Position numbers and translations under genes: made by a program
Assembly (NCBI GenBank): GCA_022843585.1
Contig: JALHNJ010000001.1
Span: 1,426,001-1,490,000 of the forward strand
Direction: 5' to 3'
DNA length: 64,000 nucleotides
Origin: Chitinophagaceae bacterium
GTDB lineage: Bacteria; Bacteroidota; Bacteroidia; Chitinophagales; Chitinophagaceae
Shown here: positions 33,885 to 42,682 of the stretch, piece after piece
Position numbering within the stretch: the stretch's first letter is position 1
Layout of the letters: every line of letters begins with the position of its first letter
Notes under the pieces: model-generated
The model's database searches: none
What the model was told of the DNA's origin: nothing
What the model saw: only the letters and a program-made list of their open reading frames with translations

Positions 33885-34430
33885 ATGAAATCATCAACCC
33901 GAATTGTAAAGCTCACTCTTCTGTTTGCTACTTTGTTTATCAGTACCATAGCTGTAGCACAAACTTCAAGAAAAGATAAAAGGTTAGCCGAAGATTGTGT
34001 GGAAGCCAAAGCAGATTTTATTGCTACTGACGGGCTCATGAAAAATTTATTTGAGAATGCTTATGGCTATGTCATTTTCCCCAATGTGGGGAAGGGAGGT
34101 ATCGGTATTGGAGGTGCTGCCGGTAATGGAATAGTTTATGAAGGGCGGGCTATAATTGGCAAAGCTAAACTTACACAGTTAAGCATTGGATTCCAGTTTG
34201 GGGGGCAGGCTTACAGGGAGGTAATCTTTTTTGAATCAAAAGCTGACCTCGACCGATTTAAAGAAAATAAAATTGAATTCTCTGCACAGGCATCGGCAGT
34301 AGCTGTTACTGCAGGAGCTTCTGCTAACGTTAAGTATAAAGAAGGCGTAATGATATTTACACAGCAAAAAGGGGGGTTAATGTACGAGGCAAGTATAGGA
34401 GGTCAGAAATTTAATTATAATTCATTTTAA
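33885..34430 (+). CDS. SYLF (YSC84-like) lipid-binding domain protein
   Basis: 181 residues, signal peptide ending TIAVAQ. The SYLF domain (about 40-180) shows NAYGYVIFPNVGKGGIGIGG and the glycine-rich VYEGRAIIGKAKLTQLSIGF followed by FGGQAYREVIFFE. Known SYLF proteins bind phosphoinositides or membranes; in bacteria these are secreted proteins of unknown role. Terminator at 34453. Confidence 0.87.
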   Translation: MKSSTRIVKLTLLFATLFISTIAVAQTSRKDKRLAEDCVEAKADFIATDGLMKNLFENAYGYVIFPNVGKGGIGIGGAAGNGIVYEGRAIIGKAKLTQLSIGFQFGGQAYREVIFFESKADLDRFKENKIEFSAQASAVAVTAGASANVKYKEGVMIFTQQKGGLMYEASIGGQKFNYNSF

Positions 34431-34452
34431 ACCTCCCGTATAAGACTTAGTG

Positions 34453-34496
34453 AAAAGTATTGCTGATTTAATGAGAAATTGGCAATACTTTTTTTT
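34453..34496 (+). terminator. terminator after the SYLF gene
   Basis: AAAAGTATTGC (34453-34463) pairs with GCAATACTTTT (34482-34492), 18-base loop, T run to 34496; overlaps the stop of the convergent gene. Confidence 0.7.
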
Positions 34497-35097
34497 AATC
34501 ATCATCCGTCCACTGTATTCTTACTTTTCGGCGCATTAGCTCGGTTAAAGGTTTGCCGTCCTTATCATATTCTTTTACCGCAACAAAATAGAGATATAGC
34601 GGAGCATCCATATTCCGCATTTTCAACACCTTATTGGTGGGAACATCAAAGAATTGCTTAATAACCTTGGTACAAACATTTCCTCTTTCAGCCATGCCAA
34701 CGGATTTTCTGTTGAAGGAATGCCACTCTGCCGAATCTTTATAGAACCAGTACGACCAACCCGTTTCACTGAGGTTAAGCTCTTTGTTTGAATTGTTTTT
34801 ATCTCCATCCCGAAGCTCTAAAAGGTTGAGATACTCAAAGTCACGTATTGGGCTTGTTTCTGTAAAACGATATACAGAATCCCTGATACTTGCAAAAACA
34901 TAAACACCTTCTACATTATTTAATAGTATCTGGAATTTAAAGCCGCTTCTTTTTAGCAGCAAGTTTGTTTCAAAATTATCAAGTCGGCTCGATTCATCGT
35001 CTTGCACTACTCTGATTATAACATCTTGATCTTGTGCCTGAGTAAGCACAGGTATTAAAAATGAAAGGAAAACAATTTTTTTAAAAATGTTAGACAT
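34495..35097 (-). CDS. secreted protein, unknown function
   Basis: 200 residues, signal peptide MSNIFKKIVFLSFLIPVLTQAQ. The rest is beta-rich and aromatic (VYVFASIRDSVYRFTETSP, GWSYWFYKDSAEWHSFNRKS, APLYLYFVAVKEYD) and ends with an acidic WTDDD. No family recognised. The long frame, signal peptide and single ATG make it convincing as a gene. Confidence 0.6.
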   Translation of the reverse strand: MSNIFKKIVFLSFLIPVLTQAQDQDVIIRVVQDDESSRLDNFETNLLLKRSGFKFQILLNNVEGVYVFASIRDSVYRFTETSPIRDFEYLNLLELRDGDKNNSNKELNLSETGWSYWFYKDSAEWHSFNRKSVGMAERGNVCTKVIKQFFDVPTNKVLKMRNMDAPLYLYFVAVKEYDKDGKPLTELMRRKVRIQWTDDD

Positions 35098-35218
35098 TGT
35101 GGGGTAGTTTTATTATTGGTTGTTTTCGCTCTGCCTTTATTTCTTTTACAAATCTAAACTTAATTGGGAAGAAATTGTAAACAGGTGTTTTTAAGCAGTG
35201 GATAAGTGCTTAAAAAAC

Positions 35219-35243
35219 AAAACCGCCCAGTAAGGACGGTTTT
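35219..35243. terminator. terminator downstream of the T9SS protein
   Basis: AAAACCG (35219-35225) pairs with CGGTTTT (35237-35243), extended by CC-GG with one bulge. Lies 22 bases past the minus-strand stop at 35266. Confidence 0.6.
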
Positions 35244-35265
35244 ATCAGTAGAAAGTTGCGGTAGC

Positions 35266-36255
35266 TTATATTTTAATATAGCGGAGGTTAGTGTTTTCGC
35301 CTGTTATTTTATTAGTAAGGCTGATAACATATAAACCTGGTTTAAGAGTTGGTAATTGAGCCGAATTGCTGGTAAGGTTCGACACGTATAAAGACATACC
35401 CGCTGCATTTCGAACAGTTATCGTTGTATTTTTTAAGTCAGTTATACCTTTAAAGTTTACAGTATTCCCGGTGTTGGGAACAGGGTAAATGTCCACTACT
35501 GCACTTCCTGTATATTTTGCAGTTCTTGTCATTGAATATTCATAGGATCCGTCAATATCGGTTTGTTTTAATCGGTAATAAGCAGTGCCTTTTAAAGGAT
35601 TATCATCAGTGGCTTCATAATTTAATAACACGGATGAGTTACCGCCAGCTTTAATTGTTTTTATCGCTGACCAGCTATTTCCATCTGCAGACCTTTCAAC
35701 AATGAAATTATTACTATTTATTTCAGAAGAAGTTGACCAGGTAAGTCTCACTTTTTCTTTTAAAGATTCGGCATCAAAACTTACTAACTTAACTGGTAAA
35801 GGGCTATTGCTTACAGCAAACGTAACAATGCGGGACGTAATGCCAGGTCCATGAATTTCAATATTGATAATATTGCAATTAAGTGTGGCAAGAGAAGCTG
35901 TACTACAATCGCTAACTCCTCTCCAAACATTTGATTGACTTGTAACAGAGCCAGCAGACTGGTTATTTGGAATGTTGAAAAAGTGTGAGGAAGAACCACA
36001 ACCTAATGTGCCCTGTAAGGTGTACAAAGAGGAAGGAATATTAGTGCCGCTAAAAGTTACAGAATAGTCAAATCTTACATTGTAATTAAATCCATTAACA
36101 CAGGTATTGCTTGTGGGTACTATTGCTTTTGGAATAACAACGATGTTAACTGAATAGCCAGTAGTTGAAACAACAGTAGTTTGGGAAAAAATGGAAGTGT
36201 TACTTAAAAATGCGAACACTAAAATACATGCAAATACGGGTAGATTTTTTTTCAT
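35266..36255 (-). CDS. T9SS-exported protein with C-terminal sorting domain
   Basis: 329 residues from the ATG at 36255 (signal peptide MKKNLPVFACILVFAFLSNT...). Middle: a Cys-bearing beta domain. Residues 165-245 hold the LPVKLVSFDAESLKEKVRLT Ig-like linker typical of T9SS cargo, and the last 80 residues are a type A sorting domain (VDIYPVPNTGNTVNF, then LKPGLYVISL ... RYIKI). Secreted to the cell surface; adhesive or structural role inferred. Confidence 0.82.
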   Translation of the reverse strand: MKKNLPVFACILVFAFLSNTSIFSQTTVVSTTGYSVNIVVIPKAIVPTSNTCVNGFNYNVRFDYSVTFSGTNIPSSLYTLQGTLGCGSSSHFFNIPNNQSAGSVTSQSNVWRGVSDCSTASLATLNCNIINIEIHGPGITSRIVTFAVSNSPLPVKLVSFDAESLKEKVRLTWSTSSEINSNNFIVERSADGNSWSAIKTIKAGGNSSVLLNYEATDDNPLKGTAYYRLKQTDIDGSYEYSMTRTAKYTGSAVVDIYPVPNTGNTVNFKGITDLKNTTITVRNAAGMSLYVSNLTSNSAQLPTLKPGLYVISLTNKITGENTNLRYIKI

Positions 36256-36606
36256 TGGGTTGAATTGAAGTGCAAAGGTGTACGGAAAATACGGTAAAAG
36301 CAATAGTAAAAGTACCTATGGCTCAATATTTATTTTATACCCTTAATATATTAAAAAAGAACCTATTGCAATGGTAGTTAGTAAAACAACGAATATGGAA
36401 TTTTGATAAATTAAGGGTATTTCATTAGACATTCTGTACTTATGGTTATAGTATCATTACATACCAAAAAGGAAAAAGTCTCATTCCTTATTTGAGAAAT
36501 ACGTATTACATCTTGGGTAATTTTCTTATTTAATTTCCCAGGCAAAATGCTTTTTATCTTTTTGTTAGAGCAACTTCTTTTTACATTTATCCTTAAAATT
36601 TCTGAC
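36256..36606. other. intergenic space, 351 bases
   Basis: AT-rich spacer between divergent starts. No frame over about 60 codons reads like protein, and I see no repeats, terminators or motif copies. It must hold promoters for both flanking genes, but none is clear. Confidence 0.6.
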
Positions 36607-36972
36607 ATGAAAAACGTAGTTCTTGCATTCATTATCACTCTAACATCATCAATTGCTTCAGCGCAAGCTGATACTACTAAAATTGAACAGTATTGTACGG
36701 TGGTGGCCACACCCAGGCTACTCAGTTCCCGGGTTACTATTGATATTGATTATGGCGAAAGAAGAAGTATATGGAAAGATAACCGGGTTAAAGATGAAGA
36801 AGGGAGAGCAAAGAAATTTAACTCTATTATCGACGCTTTGAATTTTATGGGCAATAATGGTTGGTCCCTAGTAAATGCATTTCCTGTTACTACGGGTAAC
36901 AATACATTTGTGTATCACTATGTATTCAGAAAATTCTTTTTAAAATCAGAGGCAGTTGATATGGATAATTAA
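36607..36972 (+). CDS. small secreted protein, unknown function
   Basis: 121 residues from the ATG at 36607, which starts a clean signal peptide (MKNVVLAFIITLTSSIASAQ). The remainder (CTVVATPRLLSSRVTIDIDY, ALNFMGNNGWSLVNAFPVTT, YHYVFRKFF) resembles small Bacteroidota periplasmic domains that combine a beta sheet with a GW-x-LV helix. No family named. Lies 90 bases before tRNA-Leu. Confidence 0.6.
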   Translation: MKNVVLAFIITLTSSIASAQADTTKIEQYCTVVATPRLLSSRVTIDIDYGERRSIWKDNRVKDEEGRAKKFNSIIDALNFMGNNGWSLVNAFPVTTGNNTFVYHYVFRKFFLKSEAVDMDN

Positions 36973-37062
36973 TCCTTTTTGTCACCGCTATTTTAAATTT
37001 TATTGTTTACTATTTCCCATTTACATTTGCACCCTCCCGAAGCAATTCGGGACTACCAGGAT

Positions 37063-37146
37063 GCCCGGGTGGCGGAATTGGTAGACGCAGCAGACTCAAA
37101 ATCTGCCGTTCGCAAGGATGTGCTGGTTCGATTCCAGTCCCGGGCA
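37063..37146 (+). tRNA. tRNA-Leu (CAA anticodon)
   Basis: 84-nt tRNA. Acceptor GCCCGGG (37063-37069) pairs with CCCGGGC (37139-37145), discriminator A. D-arm TGGCGGAATTGGTAGACGC; anticodon stem GCAGA/TCTGC with loop CTCAAAA, so anticodon CAA; long variable arm as expected for leucine; T-loop GGTTCGATTCC. CCA is not encoded. No integrase or repeat of its 3' end is nearby. Confidence 0.95.
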
Positions 37147-37150
37147 CTAA

Positions 37151-37180
37151 AAAAACAACTCACTTTGAGTTGTTTTTTTT
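37151..37180 (+). terminator. terminator of tRNA-Leu
   Basis: AAAAACAACTCA (37151-37162) pairs perfectly with TGAGTTGTTTTT (37166-37177), loop CTT, then T to 37180. Confidence 0.85.
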
Positions 37181-37290
37181 GCGGTATATCTATCAATTTG
37201 TGCTTGCTAGTCATTTGGACAATTTCCCGAATGGGTTTATCTTCCGCAGAAGCAATAAAACAGCAACTTTTCAATTGAAATTTTCGAAAC

Positions 37291-38457
37291 ATGTTGATGC
37301 ATCAAACAATGAGATGGTTCGGGCCGAATGACCCGGTAAGTTTATCTGATATACGACAATCCGGTTGTGATGGAGTGGTAACAGCATTGCATCATATCCC
37401 TGTTGGCGAAGTATGGACAGTCGAAGAGGTCAACAAACGAAAAAATGTAATTGAAGAGGCGGGGATGACATGGACAGTGATAGAAAGTTTGCCGGTAAGC
37501 GAAGACATAAAAAAGCAGTTGGGCAAATACCAGGTTCATATTGAAAACTATAAAGAGAGTTTGCGAAACGTTGCCGACTGCGGTTTAAAAGTGGTTACAT
37601 ATAATTTTATGCCGATACTGGATTGGATGAGAACAGATGTATCGTACACCATGCCGGATGGAAGCAAGGCTTTGTATTTTGAACGTTCGGCCTTTATTGC
37701 GTTCGATTTATTTATCTTAAAAAGACCGGGTGCTGAAAATGATTATACAGAAGAAGAAATAAGAAAAGCAAAATTCCGGTTTGATAGAATGACAGACGAA
37801 GAAGAGGAAACATTATACAGAAATGCCTTGCTTGGATTGCCGGGAAGCGAAGAACGTTTTACCGAAGCACAAATATTGGCGGCTTTAAAAACCTACGAAG
37901 GAATAGATGCAGCAAAATTGAAGCAGCACTTGTTTTATTTTTTACAGCAAGTTGTACCAGTGGCAGAAGAATGTGGGTTAAAAATGGCCATTCACCCGGA
38001 CGATCCTCCATATGGTATTTTAGGCTTGCCAAGAATTGTAAGCACTGAACAGGATGCTGCGGATCTATTAAATGCCGTTCCATCTTCAGCCAATGGATTA
38101 TGTTTCTGCACCGGTTCTTATGGTGCCAGGGCAGATAATGATATTATAAAAATGTTACAACGGTTTGGCGATCATGTTCATTTTCTACACCTGCGCAATA
38201 CAAAGAGAGATGCGGAAGGAAATTTTTATGAGGCCGATCATTTAGCTGGTGATACAGACATGTATGAAGTGATAAAGGAAATAGTATTGATACAAAGAAG
38301 AAGAAATGTTTCTATTCCCATGCGACCCGATCATGGTCACCAGATGCTGGATGATCTGAAAAAGAAAACCTATCCGGGTTACTCGGCGATCGGAAGATTA
38401 CGGGGACTTGCAGAATTAAGAGGCGTAGAGTATGCGCTGAATAAAAGTTTATCATAA
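37291..38457 (+). CDS. uxuA: mannonate dehydratase
   Basis: 388 residues. Starts [19 protein letters not shown], the fixed N-terminus of UxuA; further signatures [47 protein letters not shown] and MRPDHGHQ with metal-binding His and Cys. Converts D-mannonate to 2-keto-3-deoxygluconate in hexuronate breakdown. No other uronate genes are adjacent. A second ATG two codons in is equally possible. Confidence 0.93.
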   Translation: MLMHQTMRWFGPNDPVSLSDIRQSGCDGVVTALHHIPVGEVWTVEEVNKRKNVIEEAGMTWTVIESLPVSEDIKKQLGKYQVHIENYKESLRNVADCGLKVVTYNFMPILDWMRTDVSYTMPDGSKALYFERSAFIAFDLFILKRPGAENDYTEEEIRKAKFRFDRMTDEEEETLYRNALLGLPGSEERFTEAQILAALKTYEGIDAAKLKQHLFYFLQQVVPVAEECGLKMAIHPDDPPYGILGLPRIVSTEQDAADLLNAVPSSANGLCFCTGSYGARADNDIIKMLQRFGDHVHFLHLRNTKRDAEGNFYEADHLAGDTDMYEVIKEIVLIQRRRNVSIPMRPDHGHQMLDDLKKKTYPGYSAIGRLRGLAELRGVEYALNKSLS

Positions 38458-38496
38458 GGTTTGATGCACTGATAAGTTCTTCCCCACTGGAATAAT

Positions 38497-38997
38497 TTAT
38501 TTTAATTCCCGCAGAAGCCGGTCGAGGTATTTCTTTTTGTAATAGTATTCTTTTACCTGCAACAACTCTTTTTCGGAACTAACGCCGTCTTTATAATTCT
38601 CAATAATTTCTTTAACAGGAGCATATATTTCGTTTTCAAGATTGGTGATCGAAAATTTTATTTCATCCAGTTGGCCCGGCTCATCTGAGTCCATCAATAG
38701 TTCATTTATTTCCATTACCTCCATCAAAAAAGAAGGAGGGAGGTCGTATTTTTCTTCTTCTTCCAACAAGCCTTTTTGCTGCAATACATATTTAATAGTG
38801 GCATCGGTGCTTTGAAATGTTTTCCAGGCTTTATTTAATAAAGCCGCTTTTTCTAGTGTATCGGTCTGTACTTCGTCCGATTCGTTGGCAAAATAGTCAG
38901 GATGAAATTGTTTGCTTAATGCAAAAAATTTCTTCGACAAGGTAGCGGTGTCCACTTTTAATTGCACCGGTATTTCAAACAATTCAAAATAATTCAT
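38497..38997 (-). CDS. hscB: Fe-S cluster co-chaperone HscB
   Basis: 166 residues: J domain at 1-75 with HPD (32-34) and LFEIPVQLKVD start; C-terminal three-helix HscB domain (about 85-166; FLMEVMEINELLMDSDEPGQ). Stimulates the HscA chaperone for transfer of Fe-S clusters from IscU. No hscA/iscU neighbours here. Convergent with uxuA. Confidence 0.88.
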   Translation of the reverse strand: MNYFELFEIPVQLKVDTATLSKKFFALSKQFHPDYFANESDEVQTDTLEKAALLNKAWKTFQSTDATIKYVLQQKGLLEEEEKYDLPPSFLMEVMEINELLMDSDEPGQLDEIKFSITNLENEIYAPVKEIIENYKDGVSSEKELLQVKEYYYKKKYLDRLLRELK

Positions 38998-39162
38998 GTC
39001 AGCTTTTTACCGCACAAAGCTACGAATTAAGAAGGCAGGCGATCTGAATAGGTCGCCTTTCGAATTCAGTTTGTTTTCAATAGATTTTAACGGCAACTTT
39101 GCCAAATTGGTTGGTGCCAATGCAAAATTTGTACTTCAGAATCGCTAACGATAAATGCTTGC

Positions 39163-40365
39163 ATGATGAAAATTGGATTAATAAGAGAAGGAAAAACTCC
39201 GGCAGATAACAGGGTGGCTCTAACCCCTTCGCAATGTAAATGGATTGAAAAGAATGCTCCGCAAATTGAAGTGGTGGTTCAAACCTCCGATAGCCGTTGT
39301 TTTTCAGATAAAGAATACCTTTCTGCCGGAGCTGAGGTAAAAGAGGATCTTTCAGATTGCGATATATTATTTGGTATAAAAGAAGTGCCGGTTGACCAAC
39401 TCATTCCCGGCAAAACCTATCTGTTTTTCTCACATACCAAAAAGAAACAACCGCATAATCAGAAATTGTTGCGGGCCATTCTCGATAAAAAAATTACACT
39501 TATTGATTATGAGTGCCTGGAGCATGAAGATGGCCAACGCATTATCGGGTTTGGTTTTTTTGCCGGCATTGTAGGGGCACATAATGGTATGATGGCTTAC
39601 GGCGATAGAACCGGACTCTTTAAATTAGACAGGGTTTATAAACAACGCAGTTTCAGGGATTTGATTCATAATTATTTTGGGCTAAGATTGCCAAATGTAA
39701 AGATCGCTGTTACCGGTTCTGGCAGAGTTGCCCATGGTATTTTAGAAATCATGAATCTGATGGGCATACACGAAGTAGAGCCGGATGATTACCTTATTCG
39801 TCGTTTTTCGTACCCGGTTTACACGCAATTGAAAGGAGCAGAATTGTATCGCCACAAAGAAACCGGCAAGTACTCCCGTATGGAATTTCATGAGCATCCC
39901 GAAAAATATGAATGCAAGTTTTTGCCCTATGCCGCTCAAACGGATATATTACTGAACGGTGTTTATTGGGATAAGAATGTGCCCCGCCTGTTTGAAAAGC
40001 CCGATGTAAAGGCCGAGAATTTTATCATTCAAACCATAGCCGATATAACCGATGATGCAGATGGTTCGGTGCCTATCAACGTTGGCGACCAAACTATTGA
40101 AGATCCTGTTTATGGTATTGATAAGACTTCATTAGAAAAAACCGCTGCATATTTGCCCAACTCAATTGATATAATGGCGGTCGGAAATTTGCCCAATGAA
40201 TTACCGAGAGATGCCAGTCGCTATTTTGGTGAGCAATTGATAAAGCATGTGTTAGAAGATTTACTTGGCAAAGGCTCTGATATAATCAACCGGGCTACTA
40301 TGGCAAAAGACGGACAATTAACAAAGGAGTTTGAGTACCTGAAAGATTATGCAGAAGGAAAGTAA
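39163..40365 (+). CDS. alanine/saccharopine dehydrogenase-like NAD(P) oxidoreductase
   Basis: 400 residues. N-terminal AlaDH/PNT domain (IGLIREGKTPADNRVALTPS, YLFFSHTKKKQ, GFGFFAGIVGAHNGMMAYGD) and Rossmann segment VKIAVTGSGRVAHG. The order and motifs resemble fungal-type saccharopine dehydrogenase (lysine-forming, LYS1-like) more than alanine dehydrogenase. Substrate not proven. Convergent with the methyltransferase at 40373. Confidence 0.75.
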   Translation: MMKIGLIREGKTPADNRVALTPSQCKWIEKNAPQIEVVVQTSDSRCFSDKEYLSAGAEVKEDLSDCDILFGIKEVPVDQLIPGKTYLFFSHTKKKQPHNQKLLRAILDKKITLIDYECLEHEDGQRIIGFGFFAGIVGAHNGMMAYGDRTGLFKLDRVYKQRSFRDLIHNYFGLRLPNVKIAVTGSGRVAHGILEIMNLMGIHEVEPDDYLIRRFSYPVYTQLKGAELYRHKETGKYSRMEFHEHPEKYECKFLPYAAQTDILLNGVYWDKNVPRLFEKPDVKAENFIIQTIADITDDADGSVPINVGDQTIEDPVYGIDKTSLEKTAAYLPNSIDIMAVGNLPNELPRDASRYFGEQLIKHVLEDLLGKGSDIINRATMAKDGQLTKEFEYLKDYAEGK

Positions 40366-40372
40366 GTCCTTT

Positions 40373-41104
40373 TTACAAATGCAAATAATAGTCTTTCAAC
40401 AATTCCGTAAAGGCTTGGGTATAGTTGCCATCTTCATCTTTTATTGCTATTTCATCAATTAATGTTTCGGATAGCGAGGTGGCTTGAAGTCTTCCGGTCA
40501 GCATCATCCGAAAATAGCCGTGGTCTACGGACTGTTTTACAAATGTTATTTGCTGAATATGCAGTTCATGTTCAGTAAATAATTTTCTCATTTCTTCATC
40601 CCTTTTGTAGGGAAGTAAAAGGAAAAAAACTCCGTCGGCGGTCAGGTTGTTTTTGATTATCCTGAGCAGCTGCGGAAGTGATAACCCGCTATCATGATGA
40701 GCAATATTTTTGGTTATATCTGTTCCTTTTAATTCGTTTTCATAAAATGGTGGATTGCTGATTATCAATTGATATTGATTTTTATTTAAAAATTCAGTCG
40801 CATCAATATGGTGAATTTTTATTCGGTTCCTCCATGGTGAAGTAGCTACATTTTCCGTTGCCTGTTCTGCTGCATTTGCATCTATTTCCAGAGCATCAAT
40901 AGTGAAATTAGTTTGCTGCGCCAGCATTAATGATAATAAGCCGGTGCCAGTTCCAATATCCAGGCAATTATTAGTTTCAGACTCCAGGCTCCTGGCCCTA
41001 TTTGCTGCCCAGGCCCCAAACAAACAGCTATCTGTGGTCACCTTCATGGCACATTTATCCTGGTGAATAGTAAACTGTTTGAACTGAAAATGAGAATTCG
41101 CCAT
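40373..41104 (-). CDS. tRNA1(Val) (adenine37-N6)-methyltransferase-like
   Basis: 243 residues. MTS-type methyltransferase: starts FQFKQFTIHQDKCAMKVTTD, then motif I LDIGTGTGLLSLMLAQ and motif IV NPPFY (117-121), the signature of N6-adenine methyltransferases of the YfiC/TrmN6 family. Methylates A37 of tRNA-Val in homologues. tsaD, another tRNA A37 enzyme, lies upstream on the same strand. Confidence 0.85.
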   Translation of the reverse strand: MANSHFQFKQFTIHQDKCAMKVTTDSCLFGAWAANRARSLESETNNCLDIGTGTGLLSLMLAQQTNFTIDALEIDANAAEQATENVATSPWRNRIKIHHIDATEFLNKNQYQLIISNPPFYENELKGTDITKNIAHHDSGLSLPQLLRIIKNNLTADGVFFLLLPYKRDEEMRKLFTEHELHIQQITFVKQSVDHGYFRMMLTGRLQATSLSETLIDEIAIKDEDGNYTQAFTELLKDYYLHL

Positions 41105-41183
41105 TATCTGTTTTTAGTTAGAAAACTGAAATTATGAATTGGAATGAAATCTTACAGTTAGTAGCTAAAAGTTTGAAGTGTCT

Positions 41184-42224
41184 CTACCATTCCGCCCTTG
41201 CAGTAGAACTAACAGATAGATCAGCAAATTGGCCAGCCAAAAATTTATAATAGCCGGTGATGGCGATCATACCTGCATTGTCTGTACAATATTGAAAGGC
41301 CGGGATAAAAGTTTGCCAGCCATATTTCTTCCCGGCTTCTTTAAATGCATGTCGTAAACCGCTGTTGGCAGATACACCTCCTGCCAAACAAATATGGGTG
41401 ATACCGGTTTGTAATGATGCCTTTTTTAGTTTATTAATAAGTATGGTTACAATCCGGTGCTGAATAGAAGCGCAGATGTCGGCCAGGTTATTGGTAATAA
41501 AATCTTTTTTCTCTTCTTCGGTGGCGGTAAATTCTTCTTTAAACAAATTGCTTTTTCCCGCATTTTGTAAAAAATAGAGAATAGATGTTTTTAATCCGCT
41601 GAAACTAAAATTGAGGTCAGGTATTTGTGGCTCCGGAAATTTAAATCGGGAAGGATCGCCTTCCTTTGCATACTTATCAATCAACGGTCCGCCGGGATAG
41701 GGAAGTCCCAATAGCTTTGCTGATTTATCAAAGGCTTCGCCTGCGGCATCGTCAATGGTTTCACCAATTACTTTCATGCTAGTTGGCGACTCGCAGACTA
41801 CAATTTGTGTGTGTCCGCCACTTACCGTTAAGCATAAAAAAGGAAAAGAAGGTGTTGGTTCTGCAATTAAATTAGCTAATACATGGGCTTGCATATGATG
41901 TACCGCTATCAATGGTTTATTTAATGATAAGGCCAGCGATTTTGCAAATTGTCCGCCTACCAGGAGAGAGCCAATTAACCCTGGTGCCTGGGTAAAAGCG
42001 ATTGCGTCAATATCTTTCAATTCACAATTGGCTTCTTTAATAGCCGCATCAATTACAGGAACGATATTTTGCATATGTGCTCTGGAGGCCAATTCAGGAA
42101 CAACACCACCAAATTTTTCATGTACCGTTTGGTTGGCAATATAGTTGGAAAGAATTTTTCCGTCTATACAAATAGAAGCCGATGTTTCATCGCAACTTGA
42201 TTCAATTGCAAGAATTACTGGCAT
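41184..42224 (-). CDS. tsaD: tRNA N6-threonylcarbamoyladenosine transferase TsaD
   Basis: 346 residues, ASKHA fold. Metal ligands His 110 and His 114 (HHMQAH), VSGGHTQ nucleotide loop, DDAAGEAFDK, YPGGP and the late CLAGGVSAN and FIPAFQYCTDNAGMIA. Installs t6A at position 37 of ANN-decoding tRNAs; essential in most bacteria. Full length. Confidence 0.95.
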   Translation of the reverse strand: MPVILAIESSCDETSASICIDGKILSNYIANQTVHEKFGGVVPELASRAHMQNIVPVIDAAIKEANCELKDIDAIAFTQAPGLIGSLLVGGQFAKSLALSLNKPLIAVHHMQAHVLANLIAEPTPSFPFLCLTVSGGHTQIVVCESPTSMKVIGETIDDAAGEAFDKSAKLLGLPYPGGPLIDKYAKEGDPSRFKFPEPQIPDLNFSFSGLKTSILYFLQNAGKSNLFKEEFTATEEEKKDFITNNLADICASIQHRIVTILINKLKKASLQTGITHICLAGGVSANSGLRHAFKEAGKKYGWQTFIPAFQYCTDNAGMIAITGYYKFLAGQFADLSVSSTARAEW

Positions 42225-42258
42225 AATTTGTCAATTTGATGATTAGTCAATTAGCAGA

Positions 42259-42609
42259 TTATGCTTTTGAGGTTGCAATAATCTTATTAATTATTTTTTG
42301 TATTGATTTTACCTTGTCCATTAATATGCCGGGTTCAGGATAATCCGTTACACTTTGGCATATCAACAGCCAATATTCAGTTTCTTCTGCTTCTTTGGCG
42401 GCAATTTTAAACTTATGAATAAAATCAATTTTACTTTCTGCATTTTGAGCCTCTCTGACATTTGCGCCAATAGATGTCCCGGATTTTAGTAACTGCCTTG
42501 CGATTACATATTTTCGCTTTTCTTCCAGTAAGTCGCAGTATTTTAAAACTTCAATAGCAAACTGAAGGGTTAGCGTTACAATTAGATTCTCTTTTTTAAT
42601 ATTTTCCAT
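42259..42609 (-). CDS. four-helix-bundle protein (23S rRNA intervening-sequence family)
   Basis: 116 residues from the ATG at 42609; the longer reading begins with TTG. Family pattern: FAIEVLKYCDLL, ARQLLKSGTSIGANVREAQN, FIHKFKIAAKEAEETEYWL. Originally found in 23S rRNA insertions and widespread as standalone genes in Bacteroidota; function unclear. Between tsaD and the ABC permease, all minus strand. Confidence 0.88.
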   Translation of the reverse strand: MENIKKENLIVTLTLQFAIEVLKYCDLLEEKRKYVIARQLLKSGTSIGANVREAQNAESKIDFIHKFKIAAKEAEETEYWLLICQSVTDYPEPGILMDKVKSIQKIINKIIATSKA

Positions 42610-42682
42610 TGATAATTTCAAAAATAAAACTTTTCAAAATACAGGCATCGGCAAATTGGCTAATCATCAAATTATCACATCC

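Noticed and set aside
37036-37051. CCCGAA-GCAA-TTCGGG hairpin before tRNA-Leu
   Set aside because: Only 6 bp and not T-tailed; may be a common chromosomal hairpin, no support for function.
37063-37146. tRNA-Leu as an integration site
   Set aside because: No integrase and no repeat of the tRNA 3' end within the window.
39037-39058. Hairpin AGGCGA/TCGCCT as terminator
   Set aside because: Lies between divergent genes with no T tail; too short to call.
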